NCBI RefSeq assembly: GCF_001870905.1
Contig: NZ_LNDC01000020.1
Coordinates: 1 to 37,581, forward strand
Reading direction: 5' to 3'
Source: Geitlerinema sp. PCC 9228
Lineage (GTDB): Bacteria > Cyanobacteriota > Cyanobacteriia > Cyanobacteriales > PCC-9228
DNA: 37,581 bases
The position numbers were made by a program, and so were the translations under genes. The stretch's first letter is position 1; each line of letters begins with the position of its first letter. Under the pieces are notes generated by a model. That model was not told the DNA's origin and made no database searches. It saw only the letters and a program-made list of their open reading frames with translations. Positions 25,689 through 34,081 of the stretch are shown here, one piece after another.

Positions 25689-25722
25689 TCGCATTCACCA
25701 TTTTTTCTCTGTTTCGCATTCA
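25689..25722 (+). promoter_or_regulatory. Direct repeat just upstream of hoxE
   Basis: The nonamer TCGCATTCA occurs at 25689-25697 and 25714-25722, 25 bases apart, ending 12 bases before the hoxE start codon. It could be a paired protein-binding site or part of the leader; no known cyanobacterial regulator site was matched. Confidence 0.25.
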
Positions 25723-25734
25723 GTTACAATCCTT

Positions 25735-26283
25735 ATGGAATCTGTTCAAAATTCCCAAAAAAACACCCAAGCCAATCGCAACAGTCATGCTGCCCATCCC
25801 AGCGGTGACAAGCGCTTCAAAATCCTCGATGTCACCATCAAGCGCAACCACCACCGCCAAGATGCTCTCATTGAAGTCCTCCACAAAGCCCAAGAAGTCT
25901 TCGGCTGTTTGGAAACCGACGTCCTGCTCTATGTTGCCCGGGAACTCAAACTTCCCGCCAGCCAAGTATACGGCGTAGCCACCTTCTACCACCTGTTCAC
26001 CCTCAAACCCAGCGGTACCCATACCTGCGTTGTTTGTAGCGGTACTGCCTGCCACGTCAAGGGCGGCGGTGACATCATCAAAGCCCTAGAAAAACATCTA
26101 GGCATCGAAATTGGCGAAACCACCGCAGACGGAGAAATTTCCTTGATGACCGCCCGTTGCTTAGGAGCTTGTGGCATTGCGCCGGCAGTAGTCTTTGACG
26201 GCAAAGTCGCCGGCAAACAAACCCCCGAATCGGTGCTAGAACGCATCGACCAATGGCGTCAATCGAAACCAAGCAGCGAATAG
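25735..26283 (+). CDS. hoxE: Bidirectional hydrogenase diaphorase subunit HoxE
   Basis: 182 residues, ATG start. NuoE-like thioredoxin-fold subunit holding one [2Fe-2S] cluster, ligands C101, C106 (VCSGTACH), C142 and C146 (RCLGACG). The helical N-terminal domain ([42 protein letters not shown]) is typical; the first 25 residues are a polar extension. HoxE joins HoxF and HoxU to form the NAD(P)H- or ferredoxin-linked electron-entry module of the cytosolic pentameric hydrogenase. First gene of the operon, with hoxF starting 28 bases downstream. Confidence 0.97.
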   Translation: MESVQNSQKNTQANRNSHAAHPSGDKRFKILDVTIKRNHHRQDALIEVLHKAQEVFGCLETDVLLYVARELKLPASQVYGVATFYHLFTLKPSGTHTCVVCSGTACHVKGGGDIIKALEKHLGIEIGETTADGEISLMTARCLGACGIAPAVVFDGKVAGKQTPESVLERIDQWRQSKPSSE

Positions 26284-26311
26284 GCTACCCCAACCGTCAG
26301 GAGTCCAACTT

Positions 26312-27916
26312 ATGGAACTATCGGAACTATTAGAAATCGGCCAACAAGAACGCACGCGTCAAAAACCCATCCGGGTTCACTGCTGTACCTCCACCGGCTG
26401 TCAAGCTGCCAACTCCCTAGGCGTCAAGAAAAAACTGGAAACCGCCGTTAACCGGAACGGATTGAGCGATCGCGTGGAAGTCGTCGGCGTCGGTTGCATG
26501 GGATGCTGCGGTCGCGGACCCCTAGTGCAAATCGATCCAGAAAACCTGGTCTACGAAGAAGTCACCCCCGAACAGGCACCCAGCATCATCAGCGGTCTCA
26601 AAGACAGTAGCGTCGTCGAAGCACAACCAGGAGATCCGGAACATCCCTTCTTCACCAAACAATTCAAAATCGTCCGGGAAACCAGCGGCAAAATCGATCC
26701 AGAACGCATCGAAGACTATATCGCCGCCGGTGGCTACCAAGGATTACACCGAGCCATCGGTGAATTTACCCCCAGCGAAATCGTCAACGAAGTATCCAAA
26801 AGTGGCTTGCGCGGTCGCGGCGGTGCTGGATTTCCCACCGGATTGAAATGGGCCACCGTTGCCAAAGCCCCAGGCGATCGCAAATTCGTCATCTGCAACG
26901 CCGACGAAGGCGATCCCGGTGCCTTCATGGACCGTTCTGTCTTAGAAAGCGATCCCCACCGGGTCTTAGAAGGGATGGCCATTGCCGCCTACGCCGTGGG
27001 GGCCAGCGAAGGCTTTATTTACGTCCGTGCCGAATATCCCCTTGCCATCGAACGCCTGCAAAAAGCCATCAAACAAGCCAAAAAATACGGCATTCTGGGC
27101 ACCCACATCTTCGAATCCCAATTCGACTTCAAAATCAACATTCGCATCGGTGCTGGTGCCTTCGTGTGCGGCGAAGAAACCGCCCTCATGCACTCCATCG
27201 AAGGCAAACGGGGCAACCCCACCCCCAGACCCCCCTATCCCGCCCAATCCGGTTTATGGGGGTACTCCACCCTCATCAACAACGTAGAAACCTTCTGCAA
27301 CATCCCCGCCATCGTTACCAACGGCGGCGATTGGTATGCCAGCATTGGCACCGAAGACAGCAAAGGCACCAAAGTCTTCGCCCTCACCGGCAAAATCCGC
27401 AACAACGGTCTCATTGAAGTGCCCATGGGCATCACCCTGCGGGAAATCGTCGAAGAAATGGGCGGCGGCGTTCCCGGTGGCGAAGTCAAAGCCGTACAAA
27501 CCGGTGGTCCTTCCGGTGGTTGCATCCCCGCTTCCCTACTCGATACCCCCGTCAGCTACGACTCCCTCGCCCAAGTCGGATCCATCATGGGGTCTGGCGG
27601 CATGGTGGTCATGGACAACCAAACCAGCATGTTGGAAGTGGCGAAATTCTACATGGAATTCTGCCGCAGCGAATCCTGCGGCAAGTGCATTCCCTGCCGT
27701 TCCGGTACCGTGCAAATGTACCACCTACTCAACAAAATTTCCGACGGGGAAGCCACCGAAGCCGATTTGGAAAAATTGGAACAACTATGCGAGATGGTGA
27801 AACACACCAGCCTGTGCGGGTTGGGTCAAACAGCCCCCAATCCCGTCATTAGTACCCTGCGCTATTTCCGCCACGAATATTCAGAACTGTTGCAACCAGA
27901 AACCATTAACGTCTGA
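26312..27916 (+). CDS. hoxF: Bidirectional hydrogenase diaphorase subunit HoxF
   Basis: 534 residues, ATG with CAGGAG upstream. N-terminal thioredoxin-like [2Fe-2S] domain (Cys24/25, Cys30, Cys62, Cys65/66), then the NuoF core: NADH-site [16 protein letters not shown] (166-180), FMN-binding [14 protein letters not shown] and [11 protein letters not shown], and [28 protein letters not shown]-terminal [4Fe-4S] site is in [12 protein letters not shown] plus SLCGLG. It carries NAD(P)H oxidation or reduction and passes electrons via HoxE/HoxU to HoxY/HoxH. All expected cofactor ligands are present and the length is normal for cyanobacterial HoxF. Confidence 0.98.
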   Translation: MELSELLEIGQQERTRQKPIRVHCCTSTGCQAANSLGVKKKLETAVNRNGLSDRVEVVGVGCMGCCGRGPLVQIDPENLVYEEVTPEQAPSIISGLKDSSVVEAQPGDPEHPFFTKQFKIVRETSGKIDPERIEDYIAAGGYQGLHRAIGEFTPSEIVNEVSKSGLRGRGGAGFPTGLKWATVAKAPGDRKFVICNADEGDPGAFMDRSVLESDPHRVLEGMAIAAYAVGASEGFIYVRAEYPLAIERLQKAIKQAKKYGILGTHIFESQFDFKINIRIGAGAFVCGEETALMHSIEGKRGNPTPRPPYPAQSGLWGYSTLINNVETFCNIPAIVTNGGDWYASIGTEDSKGTKVFALTGKIRNNGLIEVPMGITLREIVEEMGGGVPGGEVKAVQTGGPSGGCIPASLLDTPVSYDSLAQVGSIMGSGGMVVMDNQTSMLEVAKFYMEFCRSESCGKCIPCRSGTVQMYHLLNKISDGEATEADLEKLEQLCEMVKHTSLCGLGQTAPNPVISTLRYFRHEYSELLQPETINV

Positions 27917-27936
27917 AACCTACCGAGGAATCCTTT

Positions 27937-28653
27937 ATGCCTGTTACCACGCTTACCATTGACGGTACGCCCGTTGCAGTGGAAACCGGATCGACCATTT
28001 TAGAAGCTGCCCAAGAAGCCGGCGTTCGCATCCCCACCCTGTGCCACTTAGATGGCGTTTCCGATGTGGGGGCCTGTCGCCTGTGCTTGGTAGAAATTAC
28101 CGGCACTCGCAAATTGCTGCCCGCCTGCGTTACCGAAGTGGCGGAGGAAATGGAGGTACATACCAACACCGAAAAATTACAAGAATACCGCCGCATGGTA
28201 GTGGAAATGCTCTTTTCTGAAGGCAACCACGTGTGTGCGGTGTGCGTTTCCAACGGCCATTGCGAACTGCAAAATATGGCGGTGGAGTTGGGAATGGACC
28301 ACAGCCGCTTTTCCTACCGTTTCCCCCAACGGGATGTGGATATTTCCCACCCCCAATTTGGTATTGACCACAACCGCTGCATCTTCTGTACGCGCTGCGT
28401 GCGGGTTTGCGACGAGTTGGAAGGGGCACACGTTTGGGATGTGGCTCACCGCTGCGCCGGTTTGAAAATTGTGGCTGGCTTGGACCAGCCTTGGGGGGAT
28501 GTAGACGCTTGTACCTCCTGCGGCAAATGCGTCGATGCCTGCCCTACGGGGGCGATTTTCCGCAAAGGCTCTACGGTCGCCGAAATGACCCGCGATCGCG
28601 GCAAACTAGAATTTCTGCAGCAAGCACGGGAGAAAGGAGAATGGACAAGGTAA
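27937..28653 (+). CDS. hoxU: Bidirectional hydrogenase diaphorase subunit HoxU
   Basis: 238 residues, ATG after GAGGAA. N-terminal plant-type-like [2Fe-2S] domain with C36, C47, C50 and C64. A NuoG-type His/Cys [4Fe-4S] motif (NHVCAVCVSNGHCEL) follows, then two ferredoxin-type clusters, CIFCTRCVRVCDE and CTSCGKCVDACPTG. It is the wire between the HoxEF flavin module and the hydrogenase small subunit. Its last 13 bases overlap the start of hoxY, so the two are probably translationally coupled. Confidence 0.98.
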   Translation: MPVTTLTIDGTPVAVETGSTILEAAQEAGVRIPTLCHLDGVSDVGACRLCLVEITGTRKLLPACVTEVAEEMEVHTNTEKLQEYRRMVVEMLFSEGNHVCAVCVSNGHCELQNMAVELGMDHSRFSYRFPQRDVDISHPQFGIDHNRCIFCTRCVRVCDELEGAHVWDVAHRCAGLKIVAGLDQPWGDVDACTSCGKCVDACPTGAIFRKGSTVAEMTRDRGKLEFLQQAREKGEWTR

Positions 28654-29189
28654 GATTCGCTACTATTTGGTTGGGGGGCTGTTCTGGATGTCACATGTCG
28701 TTTCTGGACATGGACGAATGGCTGTTTGAACTCGCCGATAAAATCGATCTGGTGTACAGCCCCTTCGCCGATGTCAAGGAATATCCCGACCATGTCGATG
28801 TCTGTTTGGTAGAAGGATCGGTTGCCAACGAAGACAACCTGGCTTTGCTGCGGCAAGCCCGGAAAAAAACCAAAACCCTGATTTCTTTTGGCGATTGTGC
28901 GGTCACTGCCAACGTACCGGGGATGCGCAATCCCATTCGCAACAGTGCCGATGCGGTTTTGAAAGCTTGCTACGTGGATATGGGCGACACCAATGCCCAG
29001 ATGCCGGAAGCTTTGGGGGTTTTGCCTCGACTGCGCGATCGCGTGCAACCGGTTCACGAACTGGTTTCTGTCGATTATTTCATGCCAGGATGCCCTCCCT
29101 CTGCCGACCGCATTCGCAATTTCATCGACCCCCTCCTGCGCGGAGAAGAACCCCCCACTGAAGGCAGAGAAGCCATTAAATTCGGATAA
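28641..29189 (+). CDS. hoxY: Bidirectional [NiFe] hydrogenase small subunit HoxY
   Basis: 182 residues. The frame is open far upstream, but the ATG at 28641 preceded by AAAGGAGA gives the family N-terminus (MDKVRFATIWLGGCSGCHMSFLD). Proximal [4Fe-4S] ligands are C14, C17, C86 (SFGDC) and C151 (MPGCPPSADRI). No twin-arginine signal, so the enzyme is cytosolic, as expected for the bidirectional group 3d type. It transfers electrons between the NiFe site of HoxH and HoxU. Confidence 0.97.
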   Translation: MDKVRFATIWLGGCSGCHMSFLDMDEWLFELADKIDLVYSPFADVKEYPDHVDVCLVEGSVANEDNLALLRQARKKTKTLISFGDCAVTANVPGMRNPIRNSADAVLKACYVDMGDTNAQMPEALGVLPRLRDRVQPVHELVSVDYFMPGCPPSADRIRNFIDPLLRGEEPPTEGREAIKFG

Positions 29190-29204
29190 GACCGTACCAA
29201 TTTC

Positions 29205-29232
29205 CTAGGGGCGATTCGTGAATTGCCCCTAC
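29205..29232. repeat. Palindromic repeat, copy 7, between hoxY and hoxH
   Basis: CTAGGGGCGATTCGTGAATT followed by GCCCCTAC; long inverted repeat with a GATTCGTGAATT core, 15 bases after the hoxY stop and 44 before the hoxH start. In RNA it would form a strong stem-loop inside the operon message. It lacks a T-run. Confidence 0.7.
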
Positions 29233-29276
29233 AGGGGGGTTGAAAACAAGCATCCATCAATTGGGAGGTAGATTCC

Positions 29277-30701
29277 ATGGCAAAAACTGTTTCCATCGAC
29301 CCCGTGTCTCGCATTGAAGGACACGCTAAAATTACGATTTATCTCGACGATCGTGGCGAAGTCGAGGACGCGCGTTTCCACGTGACCGAATTTCGCGGCT
29401 TTGAAAAATTCTGCCAAGGTCGCCCCATGTGGGAAATGGCAGGGATTACCGCCCGCATTTGCGGCATTTGCCCGGTCAGCCACTTACTGGCTTCCGCCAA
29501 AACTGGGGATAAAATTCAGGCGGTTCGCATTCCCCCAGCCGGCGAAAAACTGCGGCGGATGATGAATTTGGGGCAGATTATCCAATCCCACGCCCTCAGC
29601 TTTTTCCATCTCAGCAGCCCCGATTTGTTGCTAGGTTGGGATAGCAACCCCGCCCAGCGCAATATTTTTGGTGTCATGTCTGCCGACCCGGATTTGGCAA
29701 GGGGGGGCATTCGCCTGCGCCAGTTCGGACAAAAAGTGATTGAAGTGCTAGGGGCACAAAAAATTCACCCGGCTTGGGCGGTTCCGGGAGGGGTGCGTAC
29801 CCCCCTTAGCGATGAAGGCAAACAGTGGATCCGCGATCGCTTGCCGGAGTCGAAAGAGACCATTCACAAAGCCCTCGATTTGTTAAAAGGACTCATCGAC
29901 CAATTCTCCGAAGAAGTGCGCACCTTTGGCAACTTTCCTTCCCTATTTTTGGGATTGGTAGGAAAAGACGGCTTGTGGGAACACTACGGCGGCAGCATCC
30001 GCGTGGTCAATAGCGAAGGTAACCGCATTGCCGACGGTCTCAGCGAAGACAACTACCAGGATTTCATCGGCGAAGCGGTGGAAAATTGGTCCTATCTGAA
30101 ATTTCCTTACTACAAACCCATGGGCTATCCCGATGGGATCTATCGGGTAGGACCCCTGGCGCGGTTGAATATTTGCAATCGCTTTGGCACCCCAGAAGCT
30201 GACCAAGCATTGCAAGAATTTCGCGATCGCACCGGTGGCACCGCCAATGCCTCTTTCTTCTATCACTACGCCCGCCTAGTAGAAATTTTAGCCGCGATCG
30301 AACGCATCGAACGCCTGGTAGAAGACCCAGACGTACAAAATTCTCGCACCCGCGCCACCGCCGGCATCAATCAGCTAGAAGGTATTGGCGTTAGCGAAGC
30401 CCCCCGGGGAACCCTGTTTCACCACTACCACGTGGACGAAAATGGCTTAATCAAAAAAGTCAACATGATTATTGCCACCGGGCAAAATAACCTGCCCATG
30501 AACCGCACCGTCGCCCAAATCGCCAAAAACTTCATTCACTCCCAAGAAATTCCCGAAGGCATGTTAAACCGCGTGGAAGCCGGTATTCGCGCTTTTGACC
30601 CCTGTTTGAGCTGTTCCACCCACGCCATCGGTCAAATGCCCCTGCATGTGGAACTGGTGGGTGCCAACGGCGACAAATTAGATGAAGTCTATCGCCATTA
30701 G
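29277..30701 (+). CDS. hoxH: Bidirectional [NiFe] hydrogenase large subunit HoxH
   Basis: 474 residues, ATG after GGGAGG. Catalytic subunit for H2 oxidation and proton reduction. The four cysteine ligands of the NiFe(CN)2CO centre are C62 and C65 ([10 protein letters not shown]) and C443 and C446 (DPCLSCSTH). After H449 comes a 25-residue tail (AIGQMPL... to YRH) that the maturation protease removes once nickel is inserted; the protease gene hoxW is four cistrons downstream. N-terminal [14 protein letters not shown] is the large-subunit signature. All ligands are intact, so an active enzyme is expected. Confidence 0.98.
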   Translation: MAKTVSIDPVSRIEGHAKITIYLDDRGEVEDARFHVTEFRGFEKFCQGRPMWEMAGITARICGICPVSHLLASAKTGDKIQAVRIPPAGEKLRRMMNLGQIIQSHALSFFHLSSPDLLLGWDSNPAQRNIFGVMSADPDLARGGIRLRQFGQKVIEVLGAQKIHPAWAVPGGVRTPLSDEGKQWIRDRLPESKETIHKALDLLKGLIDQFSEEVRTFGNFPSLFLGLVGKDGLWEHYGGSIRVVNSEGNRIADGLSEDNYQDFIGEAVENWSYLKFPYYKPMGYPDGIYRVGPLARLNICNRFGTPEADQALQEFRDRTGGTANASFFYHYARLVEILAAIERIERLVEDPDVQNSRTRATAGINQLEGIGVSEAPRGTLFHHYHVDENGLIKKVNMIIATGQNNLPMNRTVAQIAKNFIHSQEIPEGMLNRVEAGIRAFDPCLSCSTHAIGQMPLHVELVGANGDKLDEVYRH

Positions 30702-30755
30702 CTAAGATCGAAATAGAAAATCCAAATTTTCCCGTCCCCCAAATTTCCGCCAACT

Positions 30756-30785
30756 GTCCCCCTGGTGAAGGGGGACCACAGGGGG
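30756..30785 (+). repeat. Two overlapping, mutually exclusive hairpins after hoxH
   Basis: GTCCCCC-TGGTGAA-GGGGGAC (30756-30776) is a perfect 7-bp hairpin. The same CCCCCTG can instead pair with CAGGGGG (30779-30785). The pair lies in the 136-base gap between hoxH and the ferredoxin gene and has no T-run. It may modulate expression of the downstream genes by processing or partial termination. Confidence 0.55.
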
Positions 30786-30837
30786 ATCAAAGATTTACCA
30801 ATTTTTTCGTCCCGTCCTTATTCAAAATGCAGACACC

Positions 30838-31113
30838 ATGTCTAAAGAAAATTTATATCTCTGTATGGGGTCGGCTTGCCATCAAATGGGCGTATACGAA
30901 GTGTTGCCGGCCATTCAACGGTTGCTTGCCGAATACCAAGTAGACGATCGCATCGAATTTAAAGGCTCTTTTTGTTTGGAATGTTGCAGCCACGGCATTG
31001 TTATGAAATTCCGGGATACCTTATTTTTGCATATTAACCCGGAAAACGTAGAAGAAAAATTCAAACAGGAAATCCTACCGGAAATCCAAAAAGCAGTCGG
31101 GAGTACCGTATGA
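30838..31113 (+). CDS. [2Fe-2S] thioredoxin-like protein in the hox operon
   Basis: 91 residues, ATG start. Cysteines C9 and C14 (LCMGSAC) and C46, C49, C50 (FCLECCSHG) match the NuoE/HoxE-type thioredoxin-fold [2Fe-2S] binding pattern (C-x4-C ... C-x3-C) without the helical NuoE domain. It resembles a minimal (2Fe-2S) ferredoxin able to dock to NuoF/HoxF-type proteins. Its stop overlaps the start of the PAS gene by four bases (ATGA), so the two are translated together. Probable role: a soluble redox intermediate or sensor tied to the hydrogenase or to the PAS/phosphatase pair downstream. The function is inferred from fold and context only. Confidence 0.85.
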   Translation: MSKENLYLCMGSACHQMGVYEVLPAIQRLLAEYQVDDRIEFKGSFCLECCSHGIVMKFRDTLFLHINPENVEEKFKQEILPEIQKAVGSTV

Positions 31114-31622
31114 GTCCAAACAACCGCGAAAACGAAAAAAGCCTCAGCGAACTGCTGTGGGAATACGACCCCAACGGCTTAATTGTTGTTGACCCGGATA
31201 TCAACATCAAGCTGGTCAACCCTTCTTTTTGTGAAATGTTTGCCATAGACCGCAAAAAGATTACCGGTACCCCAGCCAGCCAAATTCTGGGGGATGTCAG
31301 CAACTTTCAGAAATCCTGGAACGAAAATCGCGTTATCCGCATTCGGGAGAAAGAATATCCCCACCGGCAGCTTTGGGTCAAAAAAGTCATTTTTCCCATC
31401 CCCGAACAGAAAATTGTTGCTTGCATTATGGTGGATATCACCGCCGAAATGCAGCAGCGCCAGGAAATGGTGAACTTCAAATCGGAAACGGTGAAAAAAG
31501 TTAACGAAGTGGTAGACAACCAAATGAAAGTCGCCCAGGAAATTGCGGGGTTATTGGGGGAAACCACCGCCGAAACCAAAGTTAGCCTGCTGAAAATCAT
31601 TGAAATGGTCGAACATTCCTAA
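31110..31622 (+). CDS. Stand-alone PAS-domain protein in the hox operon
   Basis: 170 residues, ATG overlapping the preceding stop. One PAS domain (about 13-112: LSELLWEYDPNGLIVVDPDINIKLVNPSFCEMFAIDR ... IVACIMVDITAEMQQRQ) is followed by a long amphipathic helix (113-168: SETVKKVNEVVDNQMKVAQEIAGLLGETTAETKVSLLKI), which normally would lead into a kinase or output domain. Here the chain simply ends, so the signal must pass to a partner. Cys41 is the only notable redox-capable residue; no heme or flavin ligand is evident. The phosphatase gene begins nine bases downstream, making it the obvious partner. Confidence 0.85.
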   Translation: MSPNNRENEKSLSELLWEYDPNGLIVVDPDINIKLVNPSFCEMFAIDRKKITGTPASQILGDVSNFQKSWNENRVIRIREKEYPHRQLWVKKVIFPIPEQKIVACIMVDITAEMQQRQEMVNFKSETVKKVNEVVDNQMKVAQEIAGLLGETTAETKVSLLKIIEMVEHS

Positions 31623-31630
31623 CAGGTTTT

Positions 31631-32845
31631 ATGACTTCTACCGCAAAAAATTCGATTCAAGAAACGGAAAAGCACCTAAAAGAAGATAATTTCTTCGATA
31701 TTTACGATTTAAGTTTAAACAAATACGGTGAAGAGCTTTGTGGTGACAAGGTTAAATATGTAAAAACAGAAAAAACTATCACCATCGTCCTTTCCGATGG
31801 CTTGGGCAGTGGGGTCAAAGCTAACATTCTCGCCAGCTTGACCACAGAAATTTTGATTAACATGCTCAATGCTGAGGTGCCGTTGGAAGAAGTAATTCGT
31901 ACGGTCATTGGGACGCTTCCGATTTGTCAGGTCCGCAAAATCGCCTATGCGACGTTTACAGTTATTCAAATTAACAACGAGACCAATCAGTTTAAAGTTA
32001 TAAATTTTGATAACCCATCGGTTTTCTATTTTCGTAAGGGGAAACCGGTAGAGCTAGATACCAAAACGGAGAAAATTTTAGATAGAAAAGTGAAAATTGC
32101 TGAAGGTTTTATTGGGCGGGGCGATTTTTTGGCGGCTAGCAGCGATGGCGTAATTTACGCTGGCTTGGGAGGAACGATGAATTTTGGTTGGGGATGGGGA
32201 AATATTGCTGCCTATATCGAACGACAACTAACCCAGCAGCAAGCTCACACGGCAAAAACTATCGTGCGCAGCGTGATGCAGGAGACCTATTCCCTATATC
32301 AGGGTCACATTGGCGACGATGCTTCCCTGGTGGGAGTTTACGTTAGGCAGCGCAATCCGTTGATGGTGTTTACAGGGCCGCCTTTGGATAAAGACCAAGA
32401 CCGCCAGTATGTGGAACGGCTGCTGAATTTCCCCGGTCAAAAAATAATTTGTGGGGGAACTACAGGGAATATTGTGGCGAAATACATGGGAGAAACGGTG
32501 GAGATGGATATTTCGACGTTGCGCAAGGAGTTGCCTCCCATTGGTAAGCTGCCGCAAATCGATTTGGTGACGGAGGGGATTTTAACCATTTCCAAGGCGA
32601 TGGAATTGTTGCGCCAGTCGAACTGCGATGTTTCTCGGCTGCCGAACGATCGAAATGGGGCGGTTTTACTGGCGACGAAGATTTTGGAGGCGGATTCGAT
32701 TTTGTTTTTGGTGGGGCAACAGATTAACGAATTCTATCAAAATCCTCTTTTGCCTAAGAATATTTCAATTCGTCGCAGTTTGGTGGAAGAGTTGGTATCC
32801 TTGTTGCGTTCCAGGCAGAAGGAAGTGTCGGTTGAGTATTGCTAG
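31631..32845 (+). CDS. SpoIIE/PP2C-type phosphatase with extra C-terminal domain
   Basis: 404 residues, ATG start. Residues about 20-240 form a PP2C-like SpoIIE domain with metal-binding acidic motifs in place: D39 (CGDKV), D56 (LSDGLGSG), D172 (SSDG) and D229/D230 (GDDASLV). It should be a Mn/Mg-dependent Ser/Thr protein phosphatase acting in the cytosol, a group that often dephosphorylates anti-sigma-factor antagonists. Residues about 245-404 form an unassigned domain beginning FTGPPLDKDQDRQYVERLL and KIICGGTTGNIVAKYMG and ending in a helical segment (ISIRRSLVEELVSLLRSRQKEV). There are no membrane segments and no receiver or GAF domain. Sandwiched between the PAS gene and hoxW, it is most simply the output of the small redox-sensing set. 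Confidence 0.88.
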   Translation: MTSTAKNSIQETEKHLKEDNFFDIYDLSLNKYGEELCGDKVKYVKTEKTITIVLSDGLGSGVKANILASLTTEILINMLNAEVPLEEVIRTVIGTLPICQVRKIAYATFTVIQINNETNQFKVINFDNPSVFYFRKGKPVELDTKTEKILDRKVKIAEGFIGRGDFLAASSDGVIYAGLGGTMNFGWGWGNIAAYIERQLTQQQAHTAKTIVRSVMQETYSLYQGHIGDDASLVGVYVRQRNPLMVFTGPPLDKDQDRQYVERLLNFPGQKIICGGTTGNIVAKYMGETVEMDISTLRKELPPIGKLPQIDLVTEGILTISKAMELLRQSNCDVSRLPNDRNGAVLLATKILEADSILFLVGQQINEFYQNPLLPKNISIRRSLVEELVSLLRSRQKEVSVEYC

Positions 32846-32849
32846 GTAG

Positions 32850-33326
32850 ATGGCACAGCCAGACAAAATTTTGGTGGTGGGGTATGGCAATTCTTTGCGC
32901 AGCGACGATGGGGCGGCGCATGCGGTGGTTTCTCGGTTGCAGCAGCAAGAGCTGCCCCAGGTGCAAGTTTTGTCGGTACACCAACTGACCCCGGAATTGG
33001 CAGAAACGCTGTCGCAGGTGCAGCGGGCAATTTTTGTGGATGTATATATGGCCCATGGAGAAACTCAGTTACGGGTGGAACCCCTCCCCAGTCAAGAGCA
33101 GCTGGCAAGGGAGGCCCGCTGGAAGTGGATCCATCAAGCCACGCCGCGATCGCTTTTAGCCCTGACCCAATTTGTCTATGGTAGCACGCCCGAAGCTTGG
33201 TGGGTTTTGATTCCTGCGGTGAATTTGGCGTTAGGGGAGACGACTTCGGCAACCGCGCAAGCCGGCATTGATGCGGCGACAGCATATATTCTCCAGCAAA
33301 TCCATCAGTGGCAAAGGGATAGCTAA
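32850..33326 (+). CDS. hoxW: Hydrogenase maturation protease HoxW
   Basis: 158 residues, ATG four bases after the phosphatase stop. Nickel-dependent endopeptidase that removes the C-terminal tail of HoxH after the NiFe site is filled. Family marks: ILVVGYGNSLRSDDGAAHAV at the N-terminus with the nickel-sensing Asp (SDDG), IFVDVYM with the second Asp, and the HQATPRSLLAL region providing the third ligand His. Length fits the HoxW/HycI/HupD group. In this genome it ends the hox operon; the A/T-rich DNA beyond has no obvious terminator apart from a loose hairpin at 33457-33487. Confidence 0.93.
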   Translation: MAQPDKILVVGYGNSLRSDDGAAHAVVSRLQQQELPQVQVLSVHQLTPELAETLSQVQRAIFVDVYMAHGETQLRVEPLPSQEQLAREARWKWIHQATPRSLLALTQFVYGSTPEAWWVLIPAVNLALGETTSATAQAGIDAATAYILQQIHQWQRDS

Positions 33327-34081
33327 TGAGCGATCGCAGCTGCTAAAGAAATTTCATATTTTTTTTAAAATTAAATAAAAATATCAAAATATCCTATCAT
33401 TTTTAATCAAAACTAGCAAATTTCCCCTAGCCGCTCTAGCAAAAATCGCCGGAAAGAAGGGTTTTGTTGCAAATACCTGAAACCCTTATCATTCCTCCAA
33501 TTGAGCCTATTTTTTTGCAGCAAATTCTTCTTCTAAATGCAAAAAGGAGGAACCAGCAAAAACGAGCGGGTTTTGACATTTCTCGTATAATATGTTTATT
33601 ATATCTTGGGCTTGATTTTCAGCCCATTCAGCAACCACCACCAACTTTTGAAACCGTTGCGAATGGGCAGTTCTGCTGTTAAAAACTGGTCCTTTCGTAG
33701 ACGAACTTGACTTTTGTCTGTTGTTGGCAGACAATCATTAGATGTAAGCGAACTTGTAAAATTTGGATGGATTGGACATAACGGCTCTAACAACCAACCA
33801 ACAACAGCCAACACCTAGAATCCTTGATATATGCTGCTTTGGCCAAGAAATTCCTAAGTTCTAGTTTCTCTAAATACAAAACCAAATTGGTCGTAAAAGC
33901 GAACGGTAGCAGTAGCCTTCGGCAAATTTCTAAGAACCACTTGCAGTTCTTGGCAAATCGAGGAAAGTGCAAAGCAAGTACGGAATAGTCGCTGGAAGAG
34001 CCATTTTCTATGGGGAAAAATTCCCCTTGTTGTTCCATCCCGGTACTCAACCGACGGGAAATGAAAATTTAGGAGGTTTCT
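33327..34081 (+). other. Gap with probable long leader of the betaine operon
   Basis: About 755 bases without a convincing gene. After an A/T-rich stretch there are small perfect hairpins: GTCTG/CAGAC (about 33716-33732), AAGAAC/GTTCTT (about 33928-33947) and GGGGAA-AAA-TTCCCC (34012-34026), the last about 45 bases before the AGGAGG of bsmA. Minus-strand frames in this stretch have no protein-like composition. The hairpins suggest a structured leader, possibly relevant to salt control, but no known class fits. Confidence 0.4.

Larger units (their letters stand above)
24951..25734. other. A/T-rich gap upstream of hoxE
   Basis: About 780 bases without a convincing gene, between the transposase relic and the hydrogenase operon. 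It holds homopolymer runs, two HIP1-like sites (25140 and 25256 areas), a doubtful small minus-strand frame at 25431-25598 and a direct repeat just before hoxE. No -10/-35 pair or LexA box of the AGTAC...GTACT type stood out by eye. Confidence 0.5.

Noticed and set aside
26848-27417. Arg/His-rich plus-strand frame inside hoxF
   Set aside because: Artefact of GC-rich codon use in hoxF; composition is not protein-like and hoxF is unmistakable.
33507-33734. 75-codon minus-strand frame in the gap before bsmA
   Set aside because: No ribosome binding site, no family similarity and located in repeat-poor A/T-rich DNA; judged chance.
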